From Chamaesiphon sp. (GTDB lineage Bacteria > Cyanobacteriota > Cyanobacteriia > Cyanobacteriales > Chamaesiphonaceae): 9,445 bases of DNA. Each line of letters begins with the position of its first letter. The stretch's first letter is position 1. The notes under the pieces were generated by a model. It made no database searches and was not told the DNA's origin. It saw only the letters and a list, made by a program, of their open reading frames with translations. The DNA lies in NCBI GenBank assembly GCA_026785875.1, contig JAJAZF010000411.1, positions 1 through 9,445 on the forward strand, in the 5' to 3' direction. This document shows, piece by piece, positions 1 to 6,744 of the stretch. Position numbers and translations under genes: made by a program.

Positions 1-40
1 CTATTAGTCTCGATTAGATCTAGACCCCAACACAATTACT

Positions 41-45
41 AGGTG
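41..45 (+). promoter_or_regulatory. Ribosome binding site deciding the start at 52
   Basis: AGGTG lies six bases before the ATG at 52. It overlaps the alternative GTG codon at 43, which makes initiation at 43 less likely. Confidence 0.5.
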
Positions 46-51
46 TTCGCT

Positions 52-441
52 ATGGAAGAATGGCAAAACGAAATCGCCACTGTGGTTAAAGATTTAACCG
101 CAATGTTTGAAGGATTTAATCGCCAAGTCACGGAATTAGTTGAAGAAGTTACCACCGAAGCTACGGAAATTTTTAGTCTCCAATGGGATGAACTGACGGA
201 AGCGTTTGCAGTAATCTGGCAAGAATTGGAATCAGACTTGGAATCACCGACATCTTTTAACTGGGATCTGCCGATCTCCACTCACCCGAAACCAGATCCG
301 GCAATTTATCCGGCTTGTGTGGGTTGTCTCAACTACAATGGCTCCGTCTATGGCGGTAATCTGCTAGTTTGTGGGATGCACCCTTATGGCTGTAATAGTG
401 ATACCTGTATAGATTGGGAAGGCGAGAACGATCTAAACTAG
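52..441 (+). CDS. Small acidic protein with C-terminal Cys/His motif, unknown function
   Basis: 129 residues from the ATG at 52. An upstream in-frame GTG at 43 would add only three residues, but it overlaps the purine-rich AGGTG at 41-45, which sits six bases before the ATG and favours the later start. The first ~65 residues are acidic and probably helical (many E, V, L, W), possibly amphipathic or coiled. The C-terminal part carries C89-x2-C92, C107-x2-H110 and C114-x4-C119, a spacing that could bind zinc, within a stretch containing YGGNLLVCGMHPYG and a final DWE. From memory, similar motifs recur in short cyanobacterial proteins without known function, but I cannot name the family. There is no signal peptide or membrane segment, so it is probably cytosolic. 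queF follows after 23 bp on the same strand, so co-transcription is plausible, but a role in queuosine synthesis is not implied. Confidence 0.75.
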   Translation: MEEWQNEIATVVKDLTAMFEGFNRQVTELVEEVTTEATEIFSLQWDELTEAFAVIWQELESDLESPTSFNWDLPISTHPKPDPAIYPACVGCLNYNGSVYGGNLLVCGMHPYGCNSDTCIDWEGENDLN

Positions 442-464
442 TAAGATAACTAATCACCAATTAC

Positions 465-872
465 ATGAGCCAGGACAACACAGCAGTCACCACAAATCCG
501 AGCGAGATGAAGTATGGGGAACGGGAAATCATCAATGGCGAACTGATTACTTTCCCAAATCCCCGGATGGGCAGACGGTACAATGTGGATATTAGTTTGC
601 CGGAATTTACCTGTAAGTGTCCTTTTTCTGGATATCCCGATTTTGCCACGATTGGAATTATCTATGTACCAGACCAAAAGGTGGTGGAACTCAAGGCATT
701 AAAACTATATATCAATAGTTTCCGCGATCGATATATTTCCCATGAGGAAGTTACCAATCAAATTTTAGATGATTTTGTAGCGATCGCTGACCCTCATCAG
801 ATTACTGTCAGAGCTGATTTTTCACCACGGGGAAATGTCCACATGATTGTCGAAGTCAAGCATGAGAAATAG
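465..872 (+). CDS. queF: NADPH-dependent 7-cyano-7-deazaguanine reductase (short, YkvM-type QueF)
   Basis: 135 residues. QueF reduces the nitrile of preQ0 to the amine preQ1 with two NADPH, in the cytosol, on the way to queuosine in tRNA. The family signature ELKALKLY lies at 75-82. The catalytic cysteine is C52 in KCPFSGYPDFATI and the general acid is D59, equivalent to C55 and D62 of the Bacillus enzyme. H93-E94 match the substrate-binding His-Glu pair. The length fits the short tunnelling-fold subfamily, not the two-domain E. coli type. Start: ATG at 465 without a clear Shine-Dalgarno sequence; the preceding gene ends 23 bp upstream. No preQ1 riboswitch is recognisable in the short spacer. 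The TAG stop (870-872) is the first triplet of a degenerate TAGGTTT tandem repeat. Identification is firm from motifs. Confidence 0.95.
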   Translation: MSQDNTAVTTNPSEMKYGEREIINGELITFPNPRMGRRYNVDISLPEFTCKCPFSGYPDFATIGIIYVPDQKVVELKALKLYINSFRDRYISHEEVTNQILDDFVAIADPHQITVRADFSPRGNVHMIVEVKHEK

Positions 873-915
873 GTTCTAGGTTTTAGGCTTTAGGTAGGGT
901 TTAGGTTTTAGGGTT
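870..915. repeat. Degenerate heptamer tandem repeat (TAGGTTT)
   Basis: Units read TAGGTTC (870), TAGGTTT (877), TAGGCTT (884), an irregular 11-base TAGGTAGGGTT (891), TAGGTTT (902) and TAGGGTT (909). This resembles the short tandemly repeated repetitive (STRR) heptamers of cyanobacteria. It begins in the queF stop codon and fills the first part of the gap between queF and the convergent lipoprotein gene. Confidence 0.7.
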
Positions 916-921
916 TTTACG

Positions 922-947
922 GTGCCTACTATCTGTATTGTGGGCAC
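922..947. terminator. Stem-loop between convergent genes, possible terminator
   Basis: GTGCCTAC (922-929) pairs with GTGGGCAC (940-947), eight pairs including one G-T, with a ten-base loop. It lies between the converging ends of queF and the lipoprotein gene, where a bidirectional terminator would be expected. No T-run follows on either strand, so it is not a canonical intrinsic terminator. A weaker TCGAG/CTCGA hairpin follows at 950-969. Confidence 0.3.
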
Positions 948-1001
948 GTTCGAGCCGATCGATCCTCGACTCACTTTACCCAACTTAGCTGGATAAAATT
1001 A

Positions 1002-1448
1002 CTACTTTTCGGGTGCTTTGCAATATTGAGTTAGTCCCGTGGCGAGATCGCGTTCGGGACTAAAAATATTTCGAGATTTTCGCAATTCTGCGTGAACCTG
1101 CGTAGATTTTCGCTCTTTAATACTGGTAACGAGTTGTTTGTTGATCTCAGTCGCGCCTTGATACATACTCAAAAACTGACCTTTGTAAGTCTTGAGCTTT
1201 TCGTCAGTAACGTTGACCGAACTGAGATCCTTTGCGGCTTTATCAAAAATACCAACTAGTTTTTCGATCGTTGGTACATCCCCCTTAGTGCCAGATTCAG
1301 TAGTAGTTTTGGTATCGATTACTGTTTGATTGACTACTCTGATGATACTGGCACACTGAGATACCTTGTCACTAGTACAGCTTACTGTCAAAAAACTAGC
1401 TGCGATCGCTATCCCCACAATCCCAACCTGCTGTACTCTAAATTTCAT
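1002..1448 (-). CDS. Putative small lipoprotein, unknown function
   Basis: 148 residues. The N-terminus has K2 and R4, a hydrophobic core (about 8-20) and LTVSC ending at C24, so it reads as an exported lipoprotein. The -3 residue is T instead of the usual L/V/I, so plain Sec cleavage or an uncleaved anchor are alternatives. The mature part is mainly helical and polar, with two further cysteines, C32 and C143, near its ends that could form a disulfide in the periplasm. I recall similar small proteins in cyanobacteria but no assigned role. Start: ATG at 1448 with GAGAGG (1462-1457) eight bases upstream, a good ribosome binding site. It follows gloB in the same direction after 81 bp that hold an inverted repeat, so read-through is possible but unproven. 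Confidence 0.8.
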   Translation of the reverse strand: MKFRVQQVGIVGIAIAASFLTVSCTSDKVSQCASIIRVVNQTVIDTKTTTESGTKGDVPTIEKLVGIFDKAAKDLSSVNVTDEKLKTYKGQFLSMYQGATEINKQLVTSIKERKSTQVHAELRKSRNIFSPERDLATGLTQYCKAPEK

Positions 1449-1486
1449 TCACGCTACCTCTCAACACTCACCAAATGCACTTAATT

Positions 1487-1510
1487 TTAGCTGATAACTG
1501 GTACAGCTAA
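1487..1510. repeat. Inverted repeat between gloB and the lipoprotein gene
   Basis: TTAGCTG (1487-1493) and CAGCTAA (1504-1510) are perfect seven-base arms around a ten-base loop. It lies 38 bases upstream of the lipoprotein start codon. It could be an operator, or an RNA hairpin separating expression of the two genes. No T-run supports an intrinsic terminator. Confidence 0.4.
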
Positions 1511-1529
1511 CTGTTAAGTAGCAATTGAC

Positions 1530-2303
1530 CTAAAATTGGTCTTTGCGCCCGCGAATCCGCGCAAAGGTTTCGATCGGATCGTGACTGGCGACACTGGCTT
1601 GCAGTGCCGTGTTATCCCATCGCAGAAAGGGATTAGTCCGCTTTTCTACCCCCAGAACGGTAGGTACGGTAGGGATGAGACGATCGCGTGCGGCGGTGAC
1701 ATCGACTAGTCGTTGTTGGAGTTCTTGATTGTCAGGATCGACGGTGACGGCAAATTTGAGATTGCTCAAGGTATACTCATGAGCGCACCAGATCCGCGTA
1801 TCATCTGGTAACTGTCGCAATTTAGTCATCGAGCCGACCATTTGAGCTGGAGTCCCTTCAAATAATCGACCGCAACCCCCTGCAAAGATCGTATCGCCGC
1901 AAAATAATTCACCTGCGACATTGCTCTCGACTGGGGGAAAATAGTAAGCAATATGGGCGCGAGTATGTCCGGGGACAAAGAATACTTCACCACTGCGATC
2001 GCCAAATTCCACGCGATCGCCATCGACTAAGTATACTTGTTGTCCTGGTATCCGCCCCCGATCTTCAGCACCCCCATAGACGCGGACAGCGGGGAAGGCG
2101 GCGATTAATTCTTTGTTTCCACCGACATGATCGCTATGATGGTGGGTATTAAAAATTGCTACTAATTGGACGTTGTGACGGGCTAATTCGGCGATGACTG
2201 GTGCAGCCTCAGCCGGATCGACAACTGCGGCAATTTTTCGATCGAGGTCGAGCATCAGAAAGATATAGTTGTCTGATAGCACGGGGATGCGAATGATTTC
2301 CAT
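1530..2303 (-). CDS. gloB: Hydroxyacylglutathione hydrolase (glyoxalase II)
   Basis: 257 residues, the normal length of bacterial glyoxalase II. It hydrolyses S-lactoylglutathione to D-lactate and glutathione, the second step of methylglyoxal detoxification in the cytosol. The metallo-beta-lactamase signature THHHSDH is at 53-59. Expected binuclear metal ligands are H54, H56, D58, H59, H113 (in PGHT), D137 (in FCGDTIF) and H175 (in CAHEYT). AGGCGRLFEGTPAQM (141-155) and the C-terminal RTNPFLR (222-228) are typical of GloB rather than of other superfamily members, and fit glutathione binding. Start: ATG at 2303; the bases before it are A/T-rich with no clear Shine-Dalgarno sequence. The 172 bp upstream hold a long inverted repeat. 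The partner glyoxalase I is not in the window. Confidence 0.95.
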   Translation of the reverse strand: MEIIRIPVLSDNYIFLMLDLDRKIAAVVDPAEAAPVIAELARHNVQLVAIFNTHHHSDHVGGNKELIAAFPAVRVYGGAEDRGRIPGQQVYLVDGDRVEFGDRSGEVFFVPGHTRAHIAYYFPPVESNVAGELFCGDTIFAGGCGRLFEGTPAQMVGSMTKLRQLPDDTRIWCAHEYTLSNLKFAVTVDPDNQELQQRLVDVTAARDRLIPTVPTVLGVEKRTNPFLRWDNTALQASVASHDPIETFARIRGRKDQF

Positions 2304-2387
2304 AGGAAAAAGGTTGTTTTTTTTGATTCAACAGATGTGAATATCTCTATTATCGAACCTCTGCACTGCTGTGTGGGTAAAATATCG

Positions 2388-2446
2388 GCCCGACTGGTTT
2401 TTAATGTCGATCGAATCGGTATTCGGCGCGGCTGGGTAAGTCGGGC
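2388..2446. repeat. Long-loop inverted repeat upstream of gloB
   Basis: GCCCGACT (2388-2395) is exactly complementary to AGTCGGGC (2439-2446), 43 bases apart. Inside lies a smaller hairpin CGAAT-CGGT-ATTCG (2412-2425). It sits between the 3' end of the helical-repeat protein gene and the gloB start, so it may be a structured 3' end or a leader element. Function is unknown. Confidence 0.35.
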
Positions 2447-2475
2447 GAATTTGCTAATTTTTCGCTCTCTACGGG

Positions 2476-4380
2476 CTAATTATAGAGACCGTTAGAATTA
2501 TCGATGTTTTCTTGAGGTGGTGCGGTTGGTGGATTGAGCTGTTGTTCCCATTGCTGGATGAAAGCTTGGGCAGAACTGTAAGCTGAGGTAGTATCAGGGA
2601 TGACTTTGGCGATCGAGATTGCACGGCGTAGATCCGTTGTCGCGGTACTTTGGGCGACTTCTAGCATTTGACTGCTCCAATTATCCATTGCCAATCGAGC
2701 TTGGGCGCGGAGGGCGGAACTTTTGGGCACTCGGGCGGCTGCTTGAATGGCTCCTAGTAGTGATTCAGGGGTGCCACTGGTTGCCAGTTTTTGGGCAGCA
2801 GCGAGATTAGCCGCAGCTTGAATTTGGGCTTGCCAATCGCGCACCCGTTCTTGGCTTTGATCGGACATCACTCGCCCCGCACCAATTCTTTGCGCCATAT
2901 TTACCGCAGCATTGAGATCGCCACTACTAGCTAGGCTTTCGGCTTGTTCGAGGATTGGGCTATCTTCCGCGCGCTGAATATCGGCTGTCCATTGCTGAAT
3001 CTTCTGTTGAGCTTGGGGATAGAGAGCGCGTCCCGATCGAATCTGACTCAGTTGGGCGATCGCACTTTGGACTCCTTCGAGGGTGCCACCTGCGGCTAGT
3101 ATATCTGCTGCGCGGAGGTAGGGTGTATCTTGGACTGTTTCAATTCGCTTGCGCCACTCTATGACGACTTGAGCTGCTTCTTTACCGCGAGGATTGCTCG
3201 TAGGGATGCGTTGAGCCTCGGTAATGGCGACTTGGAGATCTTTGATATCACCAGTTGCTGCGATGCTCTGGGCGCGTTGCAGGGTGGCGAGATCCTGGAT
3301 TTCGAGCTGCCATCCCTCCATAGATTGCTGCGATCGGGAGTACATGGAACTATCAGTCTTGATACTTTGAACCAGTGAAATTGCTGTTTCTAATTCAGCA
3401 ATACTCCCACTGACAGCGTGAGACTGGGCTTGCGCTAGACTAATTAGATCCTGAAGTTCGGTTTTAAGTTCGGCGGTTTCTGGGGTGTTGTTAGCAATTT
3501 CGAGCGTACCTTTCCAGTCTTTACTATCGAGTCTAGCTTTTGCTAGTTTGAACATCTGGTTTGCTGCTGTACTGATGATACTTTGGGCTTCAGTATGAAC
3601 AAAACTTTTAGAATCGATTTTTCTAGCTATTTCTATTGCGTTAAGGAGTGTTTTTACTGAAGTATTTTTGACTAATTGACGTGCCTCATCGAGTTTCGCG
3701 CTGTCAACTTTGGCGATCTGGACTAAATCGGCTAATTCTTGATATTTAGTTGTCGCCCAGTAGCGATTATTTAAGCTAGTCAATCTCACTGCGACTGAGT
3801 AAGCATTTACCCACTTTGAGCTATTTAATAATTCTCTAGTTTCTCGATCGAGTGCTACAGCTTTGTTCCAAGTTTCTTGCCATTGTGCTATTCGCTTGGA
3901 GACAATTTGGAAGGCGGGAACATTGCTGGGGACATTTTTAGCAGCCTTGACTGCTTCATCATAGTTGCCATTTTGGTAACTAGCTTCTGCCAATCGGAGA
4001 ATTGCCAGCGACCAGCGTTGCACGTTACTATCGACATATGCACGCGTTGGATCGTTAGGTTCGACATCTTTGACTAGATTGAGTGCGGCGACCAAATCTG
4101 GTAAGGTTTGTTTACTTGCGGCTAATTGTCCACAATAAACTCGCAGGGATACCGAGGACATCGGCACAAATATTGCGGGGCAATTAGGTACTGCATTGGG
4201 ATTGAGGATTAATCCTAATGCTAGATAAACTAGCCCCCCAGAAGTACCGATAAAAATCGCCGCCCAGAACATCCAACTGCGGAGAAAAGACAGTTGCAAC
4301 CACTTGGGCATCTGGTTCACTGATTGTTTAGTGGCTTGGTTTGCCTGTTCAAAATCAAAGCGGGAGTTTGGTTTTGCCAA
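2476..4380 (-). CDS. Membrane-anchored helical-repeat protein, cyanobacterial, unknown function
   Basis: Up to 634 residues. A short polar N-terminus is followed by one membrane segment (about 36-59) and then NPNAVPNCPAIF and RVYCGQLAA with C67 and C83, which I recall from a conserved cyanobacterial family sometimes labelled chromosome segregation ATPase. No Walker A motif is visible, so that label is unsupported. The rest is alpha-helical and repetitive: units with AxSLAxxGDLxxAxxxAQxI and a helix ending in a tryptophan, with W357, W409, W464, W516 and W568 spaced 52-55 residues and W611 closing the series. TPR-like scaffolding is a reasonable guess. The tail (614-634) is P/Q/N-rich. Start: the ORF opens with TTG at 4380, just after an in-frame stop; ATG at 4311 (residue 24, MPKWLQLSFLRSW) is an equally good candidate. 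Neither has a Shine-Dalgarno sequence. Confidence 0.85.
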   Translation of the reverse strand: MAKPNSRFDFEQANQATKQSVNQMPKWLQLSFLRSWMFWAAIFIGTSGGLVYLALGLILNPNAVPNCPAIFVPMSSVSLRVYCGQLAASKQTLPDLVAALNLVKDVEPNDPTRAYVDSNVQRWSLAILRLAEASYQNGNYDEAVKAAKNVPSNVPAFQIVSKRIAQWQETWNKAVALDRETRELLNSSKWVNAYSVAVRLTSLNNRYWATTKYQELADLVQIAKVDSAKLDEARQLVKNTSVKTLLNAIEIARKIDSKSFVHTEAQSIISTAANQMFKLAKARLDSKDWKGTLEIANNTPETAELKTELQDLISLAQAQSHAVSGSIAELETAISLVQSIKTDSSMYSRSQQSMEGWQLEIQDLATLQRAQSIAATGDIKDLQVAITEAQRIPTSNPRGKEAAQVVIEWRKRIETVQDTPYLRAADILAAGGTLEGVQSAIAQLSQIRSGRALYPQAQQKIQQWTADIQRAEDSPILEQAESLASSGDLNAAVNMAQRIGAGRVMSDQSQERVRDWQAQIQAAANLAAAQKLATSGTPESLLGAIQAAARVPKSSALRAQARLAMDNWSSQMLEVAQSTATTDLRRAISIAKVIPDTTSAYSSAQAFIQQWEQQLNPPTAPPQENIDNSNGLYN

Positions 4381-4403
4381 AACTTAAAATAGAGGGTAGA
4401 GGT

Positions 4404-4437
4404 TAATTGATAATTGATAATTGATAATTGATAATTG
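4404..4437. repeat. TAATTGA heptamer tandem repeat (STRR)
   Basis: Four exact TAATTGA units (4404-4431) plus six bases of a fifth, immediately upstream of the helical-repeat protein gene. The same heptamer recurs at 7251 and 7400. Confidence 0.85.
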
Positions 4438-4451
4438 GGGTTTTCCGATGG

Positions 4452-4477
4452 GGATTTAAACCCCTGCTCTTTGTTAA
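4452..4477. repeat. Dispersed 26-bp core repeat, copy A
   Basis: This stretch, containing GGATTTAAACCCCTG and then TCTTTGTT, matches 7434-7459 at 22 of 26 positions. Both copies follow a TAATTGA array by a similar distance and precede CAACTGT-type heptamers. Here those are degenerate and inverted (ACAGTTGACAGTTT, about 4478-4491). It looks like a composite interspersed repeat. Confidence 0.6.
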
Positions 4478-4514
4478 ACAGTTGACAGTTTACAAGTTTA
4501 CAGCTTTCACTGTT

Positions 4515-4546
4515 GGCGTTAGCATTGCCAAGGGCAAGGCGAAGCC
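4515..4546. repeat. Imperfect palindrome, small dispersed-repeat type
   Basis: The arms GGCGTTAGCATTGCC and GGCAAGGCGAAGCC pair imperfectly around the loop AAG (4530-4532); the innermost TTGCC/GGCAA is perfect. GC-rich hairpins like this are common between genes in filamentous cyanobacteria. It lies downstream of bioF and could act as an RNA 3' structure. Confidence 0.5.
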
Positions 4547-4579
4547 TAAGTGTTCATCTAGATTTCAGGCATTATTGAT

Positions 4580-4594
4580 GCGTTCGCGGAGCGT
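4580..4594. repeat. Short palindrome GCGTTCGCGGAGCGT
   Basis: CGTTC (4581-4585) pairs with GAGCG (4589-4593), including one G-T, around GCG. From memory this motif is a common interspersed palindrome in cyanobacterial genomes. It lies 55-68 bases beyond the bioF stop codon. Confidence 0.45.
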
Positions 4595-4647
4595 ACCTAA
4601 GATCATAATTATTTGAGCCGCCTTACTTAAAGCCATTCTATTACTGT

Positions 4648-5832
4648 TTAGCTACTTTTTGTTTTGCTAAAGATTGTACCGAGCGCGGTAACTAATCGCT
4701 CTAATTGTAACTGTTGATGTGTTGCCATTAGCGATATTCTAATTCTACTTGTGGGTACGGTAGGTGGACGGATGGCTGGGGCAAAGATTCCTGCTTGCCT
4801 AAGTTGGCTACCGATCGCTAGTGCAGTCTGAGCATCTGGTAGTTCGATACAGATAATTGGCGATGCTGAGGGAATTAGATGCAGATCCGGTAATCGAGCG
4901 GCGATCGATTGTTTGAAATAAGCTACATTTTCCCATAGTTGTTGACGTTGGGATGTGGTGGTAATTATCTCGATCGCGGCGATCGCAGCAGCCGTATCGG
5001 CTGGGGATAATCCAGTGGTATAAATCCAGCTAGCACAACGGTTTTTGAGAAAATCAATCAGACTACGACTTCCAGCAACATAGCCGCCTAAACTGCCAAT
5101 TGCTTTACTCAAAGTACCCATTTCGATCGCTGGTTGCCCAACGCAATGATAATGTTCGACAATACCTGCGCCAGTCTGCCCAAAAATACCTGTGGCATGG
5201 GCTTCATCAACCAGTAGCATCGCATCATACTCGCTTGCCAGATCCAGAATAGCTGGTAACGGGCAAATATCGCCATCCATACTAAACACGGTATCGGTAA
5301 TAATCAAGCAACGGCGGTAATTAGCTCTGTGTAACTCTAGCTGCTGGCGCAAAGCATCAATGTCACAGTGATTGTATTCAATAATTTTCGCACCACTCAA
5401 CCGCGCCCCATTTTGGAGACTAGAGTGATTTAAGCGATCGCTCAAGATCGCGTCTTTATTGCCCACTAGAGCCGCGATCGTCCCTAAATTTGCCAGATAT
5501 CCCGAACTAAAGACTAAGGCAGCTTCAGTGCCCTTGAGGCTGGCGATCGCCAGTTCGAGATCTGTGTGCAGTTGCTTGTGTCCGCTCGTCAACCGCGAAC
5601 CTGTCGCCCCCGTACCAAATTGTTGCGTCGCTGTCATCGCCGCCCGAATCACGCGCTCGTCCCCAGCTAAACCCAGATAGTCATTACTCCCAAAGTTGAG
5701 TAATACCTGCCCGTCGATGGTTGCCTCAGCCCCTGGGAAACTCTCGATCGCTTGGGTCGATCGATACCAATTTGCCTGTTTAATCGTCGCCAACGAGCGA
5801 TCGATCCAAGCATAAGGATTTAATTCTTTCAA
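4648..5832 (-). CDS. bioF: 8-amino-7-oxononanoate synthase (biotin biosynthesis)
   Basis: 394 residues, normal for the family. A pyridoxal-phosphate enzyme of the alpha-oxoamine synthase group, it condenses pimeloyl-ACP (or -CoA) with L-alanine to 8-amino-7-oxononanoate in the cytosol. Visible landmarks are NFGSNDYLGLAG (46-57), TGATGSRLTSGH (74-85), SSGYLANLG (109-117), LNHSSLQNG with H136, VDEAHATGIFG (208-218; D209 and H212 contact the cofactor), and GTLSKAIGSLGGY with the Schiff-base lysine K243. Related enzymes such as 2-amino-3-ketobutyrate ligase share the fold, but the PYAWIDRSL start and overall pattern favour BioF. The start is a TTG at 5832 with GAGAG (5846-5842) nine bases before it; the next methionine, residue 66, would remove conserved sequence. 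No other bio gene is nearby. It is transcribed away from psb28, 55 bp apart. Confidence 0.93.
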   Translation of the reverse strand: MKELNPYAWIDRSLATIKQANWYRSTQAIESFPGAEATIDGQVLLNFGSNDYLGLAGDERVIRAAMTATQQFGTGATGSRLTSGHKQLHTDLELAIASLKGTEAALVFSSGYLANLGTIAALVGNKDAILSDRLNHSSLQNGARLSGAKIIEYNHCDIDALRQQLELHRANYRRCLIITDTVFSMDGDICPLPAILDLASEYDAMLLVDEAHATGIFGQTGAGIVEHYHCVGQPAIEMGTLSKAIGSLGGYVAGSRSLIDFLKNRCASWIYTTGLSPADTAAAIAAIEIITTTSQRQQLWENVAYFKQSIAARLPDLHLIPSASPIICIELPDAQTALAIGSQLRQAGIFAPAIRPPTVPTSRIRISLMATHQQLQLERLVTALGTIFSKTKSS

Positions 5833-5887
5833 TTTTTGGAACTCTCAATCGACTAATATATGAAAATAACATTATCCCAGCTTATTT
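5833..5887. promoter_or_regulatory. Divergent bioF/psb28 intergenic region
   Basis: This 55-bp A/T-rich gap separates two divergently transcribed genes, so both 5' ends, and probably at least parts of both promoters, lie here or just inside the opposite gene. I cannot assign -10 or -35 boxes with confidence. Confidence 0.35.
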
Positions 5888-6226
5888 ATGGTAGAGATCC
5901 AGTTTTCCAGAGGTATCACCGAACCTGTTATTCCTGATGTCCGGCTCACCAAATCTCGCGTCGGCGAACAGGGTAAAGCAACATTTTACTTCGATCATCC
6001 CGCGATCCTCGGCAATGAAGTCAATGAAGATGTGACTGGAATGTATATGCTTGACGAGGAAGGCGAGATTACTACTCGTGAAGTCAAAGCAAAATTTGTC
6101 AATGGCAAACCCGCAGCATTGGAAGCAATTTATATCATGAACTCTACGGCTGAGTGGGATCGATTCATGCGCTTTATGGAACGCTACTCCGCCGAAAATG
6201 GGCTAGGGTTTGATAAAGCTCAATAA
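5888..6226 (+). CDS. psb28: Photosystem II assembly factor Psb28
   Basis: 112 residues, the usual size. Psb28 is a soluble, peripheral protein that binds the cytoplasmic face of photosystem II assembly intermediates near CP47 and cytochrome b559. It is absent from the mature complex and helps protect and assemble it. Family landmarks are IQFSRGI (4-10), VRLTKSR (18-24), TGMYMLDEEGEITTREVKAKF (from residue 50, one block) and EWDRFMRFMERY (89-100) followed by SAENGLGF. The close match to Psb28 of model cyanobacteria makes the call firm; I read it as the main Psb28 form rather than the divergent second paralogue. Start: ATG at 5888, no Shine-Dalgarno sequence. The TAA stop overlaps the moaB ATG by one base (TAATG), pointing to translational coupling. 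Confidence 0.95.
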   Translation: MVEIQFSRGITEPVIPDVRLTKSRVGEQGKATFYFDHPAILGNEVNEDVTGMYMLDEEGEITTREVKAKFVNGKPAALEAIYIMNSTAEWDRFMRFMERYSAENGLGFDKAQ

Positions 6227-6744
6227 TGCTCATGCTCGATCGATCGTCCCAACCTCATCCAGATCCGCTCCAGATTGAAATTAATTGTGCGGTAATCACT
6301 GTCAGTGATACCCGCACACCGATTACCGATAGCAGTGGTGCGCTAGTCAAGCAACTGCTGCTATCTGCTGGGCATAAAATTGGCAGATATCAAATTATCC
6401 CTGACGAGTCAACCCAGATTTGGGAGCAATTAGATGCTGCGATCGTTAGCCAACCACAAATTAGGGCGATCGTCTTTAATGGTGGTACGGGGATATCCCC
6501 CCGCGACAACACCTACGATGCGATTTCCAGCGTCCTCACCAAAACCTTACCTGGATTTGGTGAAATTTTTAGATTCCTCAGCTACCAAGAGATTGGCTCC
6601 CGCGCGATCGCTTCTCGGGCGATCGCGGGTACCTATCAACACCTACTCGTCTTCTCGCTCCCTGGCTCGCGCGGCGCAGTACAACTAGGTATGGAAAAAC
6701 TCATTCTCCCCGAAATCATCCATCTAGTTAACCAATTGATATGA
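6226..6744 (+). CDS. moaB: Molybdenum cofactor biosynthesis protein MoaB (MogA/MoaB family)
   Basis: 172 residues. The family adenylates molybdopterin with ATP before molybdenum insertion, giving the cofactor used for example by nitrate reductase. Landmarks are AVITVSDTR (22-30), NGGTGISPRDNTYDA (85-99, with the GGTG loop and D94), PGFGEIFR (109-116), SRAIAGTYQ (130-138 region) and FSLPGSRGAVQLGMEKLILPE (from residue 143), which fit the MoaB/MogA fold. The single-domain length excludes MoeA or CinA. Start: ATG at 6226 overlaps the psb28 stop; ATG at 6232 (two residues shorter) is also possible. Its TGA stop overlaps the next gene's ATG (ATGA at 6741-6744). MoaB versus MogA naming cannot be settled from sequence alone, but the biochemical role is the same in most bacteria. 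Confidence 0.9.
   Translation: MLMLDRSSQPHPDPLQIEINCAVITVSDTRTPITDSSGALVKQLLLSAGHKIGRYQIIPDESTQIWEQLDAAIVSQPQIRAIVFNGGTGISPRDNTYDAISSVLTKTLPGFGEIFRFLSYQEIGSRAIASRAIAGTYQHLLVFSLPGSRGAVQLGMEKLILPEIIHLVNQLI

Noticed and set aside
442..464. preQ1 riboswitch before queF
   Set aside because: Only 23 bp separate queF from the preceding gene, and no aptamer-like pairing is visible there or in the 51 bases before position 52.
450..677. Minus-strand ORFs opposite queF
   Set aside because: They are antisense to a firmly identified gene and have no motifs.
870..915. Telomere-like repeat (TTTAGGG-type)
   Set aside because: The resemblance is incidental: the array is short, degenerate and between bacterial genes, and fits cyanobacterial heptamer repeats.
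4428..4616. 62-residue plus-strand ORF
   Set aside because: It translates the repeat-rich gap (heptamers, core repeat, palindromes) and shows no protein-like features.
6434..6688. 84-residue plus-strand ORF inside moaB in another frame
   Set aside because: It is a frame shadow, Ser/Arg-rich, with no ribosome binding site.
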